This document shows positions 26,101 through 34,839 of a DNA stretch of 64,000 nt, in pieces (within the stretch, counting starts at the first letter, position 1; each line of letters begins with the position of its first letter). Position numbers and translations under genes: made by a program. This stretch comes from Triatoma infestans (lineage: Eukaryota > Arthropoda > Insecta > Hemiptera > Reduviidae): positions 12,522-76,521 of the forward strand of contig JAAEAF010001535.1 in the NCBI GenBank assembly GCA_011037195.1, read 5' to 3'. The notes under the pieces are model-generated. The model was not told where the DNA came from, ran no database searches, and was given only the letters and a program-made list of their open reading frames with translations.

Positions 26101-29100
26101 GCAATCTACTAACTGTTCCACTTCAAAATCGTAATTGTAGATAAGGAATGTTTTTCTAGTAATTTATATTTTACAGCTAACACAAAAATGATTAAATGAT
26201 TTTTCTTTTTACGGCTTACTTTTAGGTGTTTATGAAATAAGATACTAAAATTTATTTAAATCTAAATACCTCTTTTAGAAAGCGGTAATATAGTTTTCAT
26301 TCGATTTTTAATTAAAATTTCCACTTTTAATCTTTCCCTGGTAGCTTATATCTTATAAAAATAATTTCAAATTAATGGGGCGGGATTAGCTCTCTGGTAC
26401 CGTTTTGGACTGGAAACGTGGAGATACCGGGTTCGAGTCCAGCAAGTGCTGCCCTTAGATTTTTCTGTTCCTAGGAGCCTCTAGAGCTCACTGTCGGTGA
26501 TGGGCAGTGTTTGTCTGTAACGAGAGAACATTGCAAGTAGGCCGGAAGACTCGGGATTTCAACAACACATTTAATTCTAGTTAATATTATTTGGATAATA
26601 AAATTGTGTAGTGAACTGAAATAGTACTTTAAAATAAACCATAACCTCATCCCTCCCTCAAAAGTGCCCTTAAACGAATTTTTCCGGAGAAATGTTTCAA
26701 ATAAAAGTAGTAGCTCTTTGTATTTATAGTTAATTTACCAAGTTTAAAGAAAATCGTTGGAGCTATTTTTGAGAACATCACAAAAATTGGAAAAAAAATT
26801 CAGTAAAATGGCACTTCCGGTTAATGGATTTTACCCGAAATCTTCTTATCTGATGCAGTGTGATAGTATCAAAACGGAATACCAAGTTTGAGCTTCCTGC
26901 AACTTTTCGTTTTTGAGATATTCTTTTTACATACATCCACACACACACCCAGACCATTTTCTAAAAAACACTTTTTTAGACTCAAGGGACCTCAAAACGT
27001 GTGTTTCCGGAGAAAATTCAATTTCGGAAATCTGGCACGATCGTAATACTTCCTTTTACTATTATTAGCAAGAGAAAGTAAAAAATATTAAGACATTTTT
27101 TTTTTTCTTTTTTTCACTTTCTAAGAGGAATTCATTTGAAACTGAGGGTTCGCCAGGGATATTTTGTTTTGAGGGGCACTATTACGAAAAACATTTAGTT
27201 TTAATTATCATCTTTATATCTCTCTCTCGAAGTGTTTGTGTGTATGTATGTGTGAATAGCTTAAGTTTAAAAGAAAATTGCAGGAAGCTCAATCCTAATA
27301 TTTTATTTGGACAAAAAACTTTTATTTAGGTTTTACGCTATGTTATTAAAATTTGGTATACTATTAAACTATATATGTTTTCTCACTTTTATTTCAAAGG
27401 TCTGAAGTCCAATAATTTGTACGTTTTCGCGAACTATATTAACAAGAACGAAATCAGTTGATTTGTTCCAAGTGAAGAGAATTTGACAACTGGAAGTTGA
27501 ATAATGCCACACAAGAAAGGCGTGTTTCAAACCATATGTTCTTACCAGTATAATCTCTCCTTTAGTGCAAATTTCCATGCTGGTTCTAAAAGCACTGACC
27601 CAGTTTCATGAAAAAAATTAGGGAGATATAGTTAATAGCGGACCCTAGCTGCGAATGCTGCCAAGTACTCGACTATTCGAATCACGCTCGCTACAATATT
27701 GGATCGGGAGACCTGATTTCTTTCTCTTTCAGTTCTACATGTAATAGGATCCAAAGAGAGGGGTCTAAAGCAGAGAGTGAGACTCTCAATTTTGTATCTC
27801 TCTCTCTCTCTCTCTGCTTTAGATCCCTCTCTTCGGATCCTATTAATGAGTATGAGAAGGAGAGAATTAGGTTTGAAAGATAAATAAATTGGAAATAATA
27901 CAGAACTGGAATGTATAATCAAGAAATAACACAAACTGCCACAATTTTACACGAATACAGAAATTGGTAGCGAGAGATTTAGAATGAGTGAAGAGAAAGA
28001 GAGTAGTAGGTTGCTGGCGCTTTGTAACTGCTGTATAAACTGTTCTAAAGACTGTCCCCTGTAGGGCTAGTGCAGCTGTATTTAAACAGCTAAGTAGCGA
28101 GTCTAAATATCTAGTCTGGCCTAAGTAGCGAGTGAGACTCTTAATTTGTGTGTGTGTGTGTGTCTCTCTCTCTCTGCTTTAGATCCCTCTCTTTGGATCC
28201 TATTACATCCACGATCGGTTTCTTTCAGCTACAGAGCTCGGGAATAACTTATTACAAGTTCGGTAAGTCACTGTGAGTCTGAAAGTGTTCAAAGATGATA
28301 GCGAGAAGTAGGTCTGATGGCCAGGAGACCAGCGTCAAGGGCAATACTCAACAGGATGTAATAATCATCATGTAAGCAGGATAGTTTTTGCCAATGTTAG
28401 TGTAAAATAATTAACACTACGAATTGTATTAACAACATATTGTTGCAAAAAATGTTATTTATTAATGAAAAAACTAAATGTCTCATATTTTTTTAAGCTG
28501 ACTGTATATTTACATCTTGAGTTCAAACTGAATGGTCAAAAATTCACCGACACTAAAAAACTCCTTGCAAGCTTTTGAACGAAAACAACCTTTTGAGTTT
28601 ATTACCTACTATAATAAGACCATTTAGGTCAAATGATATCCAAGTACTGCGATCGACTATTATATTCTGAACGCATCCAGTCCTTGCATTCAAAAATCCT
28701 TTGGAAAATCCTCAATGCTCCATTGTTTTATATTAAATTCAAAAATTCCTTTTGTTGACGATCAAGCGAAAACTTAGTTCCTTAAATTTCATTCTTTCAG
28801 AACAGCTTTCCTCTTTCGCAATAGCTGACTGAAAAGAAGGTGGCTTCGCGATTTACCTTTACAATGACAAAAATTAAAATATAGAATATCATTACTGGAT
28901 ACTTTCATCCAAATCCATACATCCCGATATTATTATATAATATAAACTTGTTATAATTAATGTTGCTGTTGAAAATTTCAATTAAAAAAAAAAAAAAATA
29001 AGAATATAAAATATTAATAAGACTGTCCCTCACGAATTAATAGCAGTCGTCATTATCAATATGCTCAAATTACTTAGCTTCAGTTAAAGATTTTCAAACA

Positions 29101-32100
29101 TTGTTGTGGTGTCTGATCTGGTATTTTATCCGTCGTAGCATGCATATTTATTTTCTTCCTGACCGGTTTCGGATTTTCAATCCATCGTCAGAGCAATTCA
29201 CCAAGTCGTGTAGCGATTTCACTTCAAGTAATGTTTCTGTTCTTGTTAGTCACACTTCTGAGTTAGAACAAGTGTGAGTACAAGTAAATAAACATTACGT
29301 TGAAGTGAACTCTCTACACGAACTTGGTGAATTTGCTCTGACGATGGATGAAAATCCAAACCGGTCAGGAAGAAAATAAATATGCATGCTACGACGGATA
29401 AAATACCAGATGTTATCCAGCATTGCGGATCCATCCACATATTCAATTGTTCCGCAGAGCTGGAAAGCATCAGAGACATTTTCGTAGTAATCTGCTTCAT
29501 TTTGTGGTTTCGGGCGTTCGGTTTTCTTCAGGATACGTTTGTCAGACAACGTGATAACACAGACTTGCACAGAGCACATTCAGTTTATACACACTCGTGC
29601 AATAATCGCTGCTATGTATGTAGTTTATACACACACTGAAATATTCATGTCTTCGGACATGAATGATATAGAACATCTATGGGACATGATTGAAGACGCG
29701 TGTTAGAGCTCGTGATCAGCTTCAAACTTATTCCCTACAAGAAGAATGGGATGCCGAAGAAAGGGATTTAATAGAGTGTGCATAAACTGAATTTGCTCTG
29801 TGCAAGTCTGTGTTATCACATTGTCTGACAAACGCATCCCTGAAGATGGGCGAACGCCCGAAACCGGTCGATGACCACAAAATGAAGCAGGCTACCATCG
29901 AAAATGTCTCTGATGATATTTTCAAAACATATTCTTAAATATCAACAAATTTATTAATTTACAGATGCCCTTTGGTACCAATGTATTCTTTTGGTGAAAA
30001 CGACTTATATAACCAAGTGTCAAATCCACCTGGTTCACTTACTTACAAGATTCAAAATTGGTTAAAAAATCAAACTGGAATAGCTCCATGTATCCCAATT
30101 GGTCGTGGTGTATTACAATATTCTTTTGGTCCTGTACCTAGAAGATGTCCTGTAATTACTGTAGGTAAGTATACAATATTTAGATTACTGTAGGGTAAGG
30201 GACTAATACAACAATGTCATCAAGAAATATTGATGTGAAACAATCCACTCGATTTTTCACTTACTACTATAATGGAGTTGATGAGGAGAGAAATTAGGTT
30301 TGATTAATTAGACGAGATATGAAGACACAGTTATAATATAGTTATAAGTTTACACAAACTGCACTGGACTTGTAAATGATTTTATAGAATAAAAGGTGAG
30401 AGTAGAGATATGACACGAAGCGGTGTATATGGTTGAATCTGATAGTTAGATAGATATCTAGATAGATGTCCTTAGGTAGATTCTCACTGGCTTATATACA
30501 GCTTCTCCCCCTCTAGCCTGCTTAAGTCAGAGAGTATCAGAGAGGGTCTGTTTTCTCTCTCTTAATTCTCTCTCTTGCCATTACACTACAATTATTAAGT
30601 AAATGCATTAAATATAGGAATTTTGTTTGATTTCTCTTTAAATGTAACTTCTAAAAGGCGGTTGAATCGTAAATTATACTGATGTTGCATTATAGAAGGA
30701 AGCTTTACGTGCTCAATTTATCGAAAACCCCTTAACCTTTTTTTTTTATGAACATATTTAATTTATCTCAGTTCATACAGTTAATATTTTCAAATAGCAC
30801 TTTAGTGGGAAGTCTGAGATCCACGGCTCGCCTAGAAAAAAAAGAAAGAAAATAAATTATTAATACATACCGATTATTATTACACCGATGAGGTTTTTGC
30901 GTACGGTACCGCTCGTGGAAATGCTCAACAAGCGCTTTTTCATACACGATTTGCACCTTACTGGAGAAAGATAGTAACAGCGTATAGGATTTTACGAGAA
31001 ACTTGTTCAATAATTGTTCAAAAACTAAAATGATTATTTTCTTTTTGTTCCTTCCCCAAAAATTGAGGAAATTATTAATTTGATATCAGTGAAAAGTCGG
31101 TTACGCAACTTCCCAGTTTTCTGCATTTACACCTTTCTGTTCGAGGTAGGGTTCATTTAAAAAAAAAAAAAAAATCCATATGGTCTTGAAGTTCAATAAA
31201 TATGCAACTTTTTCTGTAATTGGGTGACGCCTTGATTCATTAATCATTGAAAAAAATATAGATCGAACGAATTTTTTAGACGTTTAAGTAAAAAATTTCA
31301 TTGTTTATAAGAAACGTTTTGAGGCTGTGGGTTAAGCATATTTATTGGAAATTTACGTTTGGAATAAAAAACAGATTTGTTATAGCATAAAGGATAGAAA
31401 AGTTACGACCGTTTTTATGATGAAAAACGCGAATATCGATGGAAAAGTTAAAAATTCAAATATCTTTTGACACTATTGAGAATATCGGGCCAGAATGAAT
31501 AAAATATTTTTTGTGTTGCATTTGAGCTGCTGAATCATCTCCCTGACGTTTCCACCTCTGCTCCGTGTACAATCAGGTGTACACTAAACAATACACGCAT
31601 GCACATGCATAGACCAATTATTTCATAAAATTATGTTTTTCTTCTAATTCAGGGGACCTCAAAAATATCTATTTCCGGTAAAGAGTAGTAATAGAATGAA
31701 TTCAGCCCTAATAAAAACAGTCTTGTTTTTGCTTCTCACATTTATATTTATATTTAATCTCAAGCTAAACTTAACACATATAAACAGGAAAACAAATGAC
31801 GTTAGAACAGTTCAATTTATGTTGTTAATGCAATAAGAGGCATTAAACTTGACCTTGTTGCTTGTTAAATTATTTATTATACAAATTGATTGGACTCGGC
31901 AATAGTTAAGTTTAAATAACTAATAAGTTGTACCATCTTTGTTATATTTTTATTATTTCGTAATTTTTCTAATTTATTTATTATTAACTTACAGTTGGTA
32001 AACCAATTACAGTACCTAAAGATGAAAATCCATCAGAAGAAACAATTGCTCATTATCATCAAATATTTACAGAAGAATTAACAAAATTATTTGAAGAACA

Positions 32101-32152
32101 TAAATATAATTATGTGAAAGAGCCGGAAAAAGCTCAATTGATTATTGATTAA
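16910..32152 (+). CDS. DGAT2/MOGAT-family acyltransferase, gene 2 (5 exons, 340 aa)
   Basis: Exons 16910-17133, 20631-20896, 22173-22347, 29965-30164 and 31995-32152 sum to 1023 nt, in frame, stop TAA 32150-32152. Intron phases are 2,1,2,1, the same as gene 1. Seen: FAPLNIPLKRRLETL near the N-terminus (typical of DGAT2/MOGAT), a hydrophobic hairpin at about residues 24-64, FFP at 91-93, YPHG at 113-116 (HPHG site), GGAAEAL at 191-197, RKGFVKLALQTG, LVPMYSFGENDLY, and GRGVLQYSFG followed by VVGKPITVP and LFEEHKYNY at the C-terminus. It is nearer to the family consensus than gene 1. An acceptor-like attacag at about 16853-16859 before the ATG suggests a 5' UTR exon. AATAAA at 32250-32255 is a candidate polyadenylation signal. 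The introns are 3497, 1276, 7617 and 1830 bp, inflated by transposable elements. Confidence 0.93.
18607..19402 (-). mobile_element. Helitron-like repeat (H family), diverged
   Basis: Begins with the 3' hairpin end in minus orientation (ACTTTCCTTGAGTCCTAGTA) and ends with the inverted 5' end (TTTCTCACCAGA). The middle keeps ATTCCGTTTAGGTA and ACATTTCTCTAGGAAAATT. Confidence 0.55.
19916..20240 (-). mobile_element. Solo LTR, gypsy-type family L1
   Basis: Bounded by TATAATGG..CCATTACA. The minus strand carries TATATAAGCCA.. (TATA box). Closely similar to 30268-30585 and 35337-35654. The flanks (tctc / cgct) do not match, so its target duplication is lost or recombined. Confidence 0.7.
20631..20896 (+). 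CDS. DGAT2-like gene 2, exon 2
   Basis: 266 nt; the acceptor ttctttacag precedes 20631 and the donor gtaagt starts at 20897. Codes WKYFKDFFPLKIVKTCELPP, then NYLFCAYPHGLL.. carrying the YPHG active-site motif. Confidence 0.94.
20927..21596 (-). mobile_element. 5'-truncated LINE (RNase H + zinc-finger 3' end) with intact TSD
   Basis: The minus strand encodes VLLVWMPGHMGIFGNEEVDR, an RNase H motif of I/R1/LOA-type LINEs. Then come LVGSLTGHCGLKRHLY and a C..CxxxxET..H.... knuckle-like C-terminus (with frameshifts), and a 3' (AAT)n tail at the low-coordinate end. AGGTTAGGTC occurs at 20917-20926 and again at 21597-21606, a clean 10-bp target duplication. It sits in intron 2 of DGAT2-like gene 2. 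Confidence 0.85.
22173..22347 (+). CDS. DGAT2-like gene 2, exon 3
   Basis: Codes FVSSSKESIKYIL.. through LVVGGAAEAL to KLALQTG. Acceptor attatacag; donor gtatga at 22348. Confidence 0.94.
22427..23798. mobile_element. Foldback element with hammerhead-like arms (type C), split by a Helitron-like insertion
   Basis: The arms at about 22427-22600 and 23511-23798 are inverted copies (GAAGGAAAAGGATTGTGAGA against its reverse complement near 23770). The motif TTGAAAAAGACAA..TTGTC..AAACGTTGGC is on the left arm's minus strand, and a damaged copy is in the right arm. The unit is bracketed by TTAGATTATAAT at 22415-22426 and 23799-23810 (12-bp target duplication). A 905-bp H-family repeat (22606-23510) inserted between the arms later. 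A short tail after the right arm (about 34 bp) is absent on the left. Confidence 0.75.
22606..23510 (+). mobile_element. Helitron-like repeat (H family), full-length reference copy
   Basis: Because it interrupts a foldback arm, both ends can be set. The 5' end is TCTGGTGTGAAACACTCACA then ACTTTCTCTTACTCC. The 3' end is the hairpin CTCTTACTAGGAGTAAGAG then AAAGTAA. The 5' ACTTTCTCTTACTCC is the inverse of the 3' GGAGTAAGAGAAAGT. No target duplication. Non-coding, with a CA-rich tract in the 3' part. 5'-TC, a 3' hairpin close to the end and a subterminal inverted repeat suggest a non-autonomous Helitron/Helentron type. Confidence 0.7.
24277..25175 (-). mobile_element. Helitron-like repeat (H family), full-length
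   Basis: Minus-strand copy from TACTTTCTCTTACTCCTAG (3' hairpin end) to TTTCACACCAGA (5' end), about 899 bp with a (GT)n tract at about 24402-24416. All family landmarks present. Confidence 0.72.
26374..26543 (+). mobile_element. tRNA-derived SINE, family 1
   Basis: Best head of the family: GGGATTAGCTCTCTGGTA (A box), GGGTTCGAGTCC (B box), then GCTGCCCTTAGATTTTT and CTAGGAGCCTC, ending near AGGCCGGAAG. Abuts an H-family repeat. Confidence 0.78.
26544..27081 (+). mobile_element. Helitron-like repeat (H family), 5'-truncated
   Basis: Starts inside the family at GGGATTTCAACAACACATTT and ends with CTTTTACTATTATTAGCAAG then AGAAAGTA. A diverged minus fragment follows at about 27113-27400. Confidence 0.65.
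27738..28207 (-). mobile_element. LTR-like element with long terminal inverted repeats (family L2)
   Basis: TGTAATAGGATCCAAAGAGA at the left is mirrored by TCTCTTTGGATCCTATTACA at the right. The same palindrome is repeated internally near 27820-27846, separated by CT-rich tracts. Terminal TG..CA and similarity to the gypsy LTRs of the window (TTTCAAACCTAATTCTCTCC on the minus strand) support a solo LTR. Confidence 0.55.
28660..28880 (+). pseudogene. Jockey-type LINE 3' fragment
   Basis: Reads ERIQSLHSKILWKILNAP.. then LTEKKVA.RF, matching the very C-terminal region of the 8505-9235 LINE (R.IQSFQ.KILRKIV.., AAEEKMAP). An A-run at 28985-28999 may be a remnant tail. Confidence 0.55.
29105..29446. 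mobile_element. Foldback of two type-B hammerhead-like units
   Basis: The left arm (29110-29240) and right arm (29275-29430) are inverted copies. The minus-strand core at 29156-29196 has CTGACGA-(T)GGATTGAAAATCC-GAAA-CCGGTC. The plus-strand core at 29333-29372 is the same, except that it has lost the G of GAAA after the hairpin. Directly abuts the A-type composite at 29447. Confidence 0.65.
29447..29920. mobile_element. Composite: type-A hammerhead arms around a Tc1 transposase scrap
   Basis: The left arm (29447-29610, minus sense) and right arm (29777-29920, plus sense) are inverted A units. Right-arm core at 29835-29873: CATCC-CTGAAGA-(T)GGGC(GAAC)GCCC-GAAA-CCGGTC-GATG. Between them 29648-29770 (+) reads SSDMNDIEHLWDMIEDA, the third-acidic-residue block of a Tc1-like transposase, then a broken RDQLQTYSLQEEWDAEE. 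Whether the scrap was captured or the arms inserted around it cannot be told. Confidence 0.6.
29965..30164 (+). CDS. DGAT2-like gene 2, exon 4
   Basis: 200 nt; codes CPLVPMYSFGENDLYNQ.. to GRGVLQYSFGPVPRRCPV. The acceptor atttacag lies only about 45 bp after the end of a hammerhead-type inverted element (29447-29920). Confidence 0.94.
30268..30585 (-). mobile_element. Solo LTR, gypsy-type family L1, with TSD
   Basis: TATAATGG..CCATTACA borders, 318 bp, flanked by CTAC at 30264-30267 and 30586-30589. Located in intron 4 of DGAT2-like gene 2. Confidence 0.8.
30590..31994 (+). other. Remainder of intron 4, DGAT2-like gene 2
   Basis: AT-rich. About 31590-31690 keeps a piece of the H-family 3' part (GGGGACCTCAAAAATAT, ATTTCCGGTAAAGAG). 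No gene seen. Confidence 0.5.
31995..32152 (+). CDS. DGAT2-like gene 2, exon 5 (C-terminus)
   Basis: Codes VGKPITVPKDENPSEE.. to KAQLIID and stop. The acceptor aacttacag precedes 31995. Confidence 0.94.
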
Positions 32153-32682
32153 TGTAGAATTCAAAGAATAAGGAAGATATGATTTTTCTTGAAGTACTTA
32201 TAAAGATGTATAATTTGTTTTGTTAAATTATTATATAAATGTAGAGTTCAATAAAAAAAAGACTGGTTCTAGTATATAATATCATTAAACTCTATTTTCT
32301 AAAGTTTAAGAAGAGATATTTATAAATGTAAAAACTAAATGTTAATAAAGAGGATAATTATTTCTTTTAAATTATTATACTGAACTTCAATATTAATTTT
32401 GAACAGATTGTAAAATTGTTTTAGCATGGTATTTTCCTTTTTCCAAGAAATAGTTAGATATTTATTAAACTGTGAGAAGATTATGACATAGCACAACGAC
32501 AGTCGCAGTTGAAACGACCACTTTTATTGAATTCTGGAAATTAAATATTACATTCTGAATAATAAATTATTGAATAATTTTCTGTAATTACATTATTTGG
32601 GGGTGCATTGTCTATCATCTATCGTACATATCAAAACATCTTCGTTTCTACAATCATCACTGGAAATTATAAAATAAAGTAA

Positions 32683-32781
32683 GTAATGCCTATTTTTTTC
32701 AGGCGGCCTTAACGTTCAAGTATCAAATTAGGTGTCGTGGACGAGGGGCGGCGAAAGCACCTACTTTACTCGTATTACATT
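32683..32781 (-). mobile_element. SINE family 2, 3' fragment
   Basis: Shares AAGTAATGCCTATTTTT and ATTAGGTGTCGTGGACG with the fuller copy at 38710-38950. The tRNA-like head is missing here. Confidence 0.55.
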
Positions 32782-33423
32782 TTTACTTTTTCTTACTCCT
32801 AGTAAGTGGAAGTATTGTAATAGTTCAAATTTTCGAGCATAGCTCAAAAACGAAAAATCGCAGAAAGTTCAAACTTGATATTCTGTTTGGGTATCACCTT
32901 GGGATCTGACAGTACGTTATCTGTCAGAAATTCTCAAGTGGAAGTATACCACTTTACTGAATGTTTTGTTTTACTTATTTGCAATTTTCTAGAAAATTGC
33001 ACCAACGATTTTCTTTAAGTTTGGTATATCAACTACACATACAAAGATTTGCAATTTTTATTTGAAACATTTCTCTGGGAAAATTGCATTTAAGGGCCCT
33101 TTTGGGTAGGAGGATGGGTGGGTTGTCCTCTAAAGTGCTACTTCAGTTTATTATACAATTCTATCAAGTAAATAATATTAATTAGAATTAAATATGTTGT
33201 TGAAATTCCGAGTTTGAAGAAAATCAAAAGACCGAAAGTGCGTTTTTACTGAAAAGTATTTTTCAATGTGCTGCTATTTTTCTAAAACGGCTCCAACAAT
33301 TTTCTTTAAATTTGATATATCAACTACACTTACAAAGAGCTACAACTTTTATTTAAAACATTTCTCCGAGAAAATCCATTTAAGGGTACTTTAGGGGGGG
33401 GGGAGTTAGGTTTTCATCTAAAC
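32782..33423 (-). mobile_element. Helitron-like repeat (H family), minus half of a head-to-head pair
   Basis: Starts with ACTTTTTCTTACTCCTAGTA (3' end, inverted) and runs through all landmarks until about 33423. There it meets a plus-oriented copy. Confidence 0.65.
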
Positions 33424-34135
33424 CTGAAATAACTGAAATAGCACTTTAGATGAATACCTAATCCCACCCTTACTCAGAAGTGCCCTTAAATGGATTTTCC
33501 CGGAGAACTGTTTCAAATAAAAGTTGTAGCTCTTAGTATGTGTGATACATCAAGTTTGAAGAAAATCGTCGGAGCCATTTTTGAGAAAATCGTAAAAAAG
33601 TAAAAAAAAAAAAGGATTGTGAGATTCGGTCTTTTAAAAAATAAGAAAACTTAAATTCTTGCCAACGTTTCGACAAATATATTGTCTTTTTCAAGGCAAA
33701 AAAAAAAATAAAAAACAATTAAATAATCTTCAAAACATATCAAGCTTACATATAATTTTGGAAAATAAAAATTTGAGAACACCTTAACAACACAGAGAAT
33801 ACTGATTAGAGAATAGAGAATGTTTTGAAGATTATTTTAGTTTTTTATTTTTTTTTATGCCTTGAAAAAGACAATATATTTGTCGAAACGTTGGCAAGGA
33901 TTTTCTTGTTGGTTTTCTTATTTTTTAAAAAGACCGAATCTCACAATCCTTTTCCTTCATATAAGTAACGGTCAAGAAGAATCTTCCGTAAAAAAAAAAA
34001 AAATAGTAAAGTGGTACTTCCGGTTGAGGAATTTTGACAGATAACGTACTGTCAGATCTCATGGTGATTCCTAAACGGAGTATCAAGTTTCTATTTCTAC
34101 GGTTTTTCGTTGTTGAGCTATGCTGTTCCAAATAT

Positions 34136-34180
<45 letters not shown>

Positions 34181-34303
34181 ATTTGCTAAAAACCACTTTT
34201 TTGGACTCAGGGGACCTCAAAACCGACATTTCCGGTGAAAACTCGATATCGAAAATTTGACACGATTACAATACTTCCTGTTACTAGGAGTAAGAGAAAG
34301 TAA
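33424..34303 (+). mobile_element. Helitron-like repeat (H family), plus half, split by a foldback
   Basis: Resumes in plus orientation (AGCACTTTAGATG, AGTGCCCTTAAATGG) to its A-run at 33600. It is interrupted by the element 33614-33987, then continues from 34004 to the hairpin end AGGAGTAAGAGAAAGTAA at 34303. A (CA)n microsatellite lies at 34145-34179. Confidence 0.68.
33614..33987. mobile_element. Foldback element with hammerhead-like arms (type C) and TSD
   Basis: 374 bp. Both arms carry TTGAAAAAGACAATATATT..GTCGAAACGTTGGC (minus at about 33660-33697, plus at about 33860-33897). Flanked by GTAAAAAAAAAAAA on each side (33600-33613; from 33988). Removing it restores an uninterrupted H-family repeat. 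An asymmetric tail (CATATAAGTAACGGTC..AATCTTCC) follows the right arm only. Confidence 0.78.
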
Positions 34304-34386
34304 CAAAGGATACGAACTAATTATTAATGCAATTAAACAAACATAGATAGAAACATACAATTATAGAAAGTAAAAGAGTAATATAT

Positions 34387-34777
34387 TGTAACGCAGCCAC
34401 TAGTGCCATCTAGGAAAGAAAGCAGACACCTCAGGTTCTCCTCGTGGCCGCTAGGAATCGCTAGCGTGGCGCTCTAACTCTTTCTGGAATGTTCTAGTAC
34501 CTTCCAGACCCTTCTCCACTAGTATAAATAGTGAACAACAGCTCGAATAGAGTTACAAACGGATTGTGCGTTTGTGAATAGGAAACAAAAAGTGAACTAA
34601 GAGAATTTTTGTTGGCTTTAACTGTGTTTTAATTAGTATTTAAGTGCTTTATTTGTAATTTATTGTGTTAAACAATAAATTGGTGTTTGTTGTTTTTTAT
34701 TGAAGTTTAGTGTGTTTTATCAAAACGAACCCACTTAGAAACTAGTTGCAGTAGCTAGTTCAGGGAAAAACGTTACG
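34387..34777 (+). mobile_element. 5' LTR of a Ty3/gypsy-type retrotransposon
   Basis: Starts TGTAACGC and ends CGTTACG. Contains TATA (AGTATAAATAGTG at about 34529) and AATAAA near 34673. It is followed two bases later by a primer-binding site. No matching 3' LTR found in the window. Confidence 0.75.
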
Positions 34778-34779
34778 TT

Positions 34780-34797
34780 TGGTGTCAGAAGTGGGAT
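34780..34797 (+). promoter_or_regulatory. Retrotransposon primer-binding site, probably tRNA-Leu
   Basis: TGGTGTCAGAAGTGGGAT: TGG matches the tRNA CCA end. The rest is complementary, with one mismatch, to a leucine tRNA 3' acceptor/T-arm as I recall it. It lies immediately after the LTR, the expected place. Confidence 0.65.
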
Positions 34798-34839
34798 AAA
34801 ACCTCTAAACAGATAACAGCTTAGTATCAGTTTCGTGGT

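Noticed and set aside
33925..34182. ORF with a poly-Val/Cys run
   Set aside because: It is the translation of a (CA/GT)n microsatellite inside a Helitron-like repeat, not a gene.
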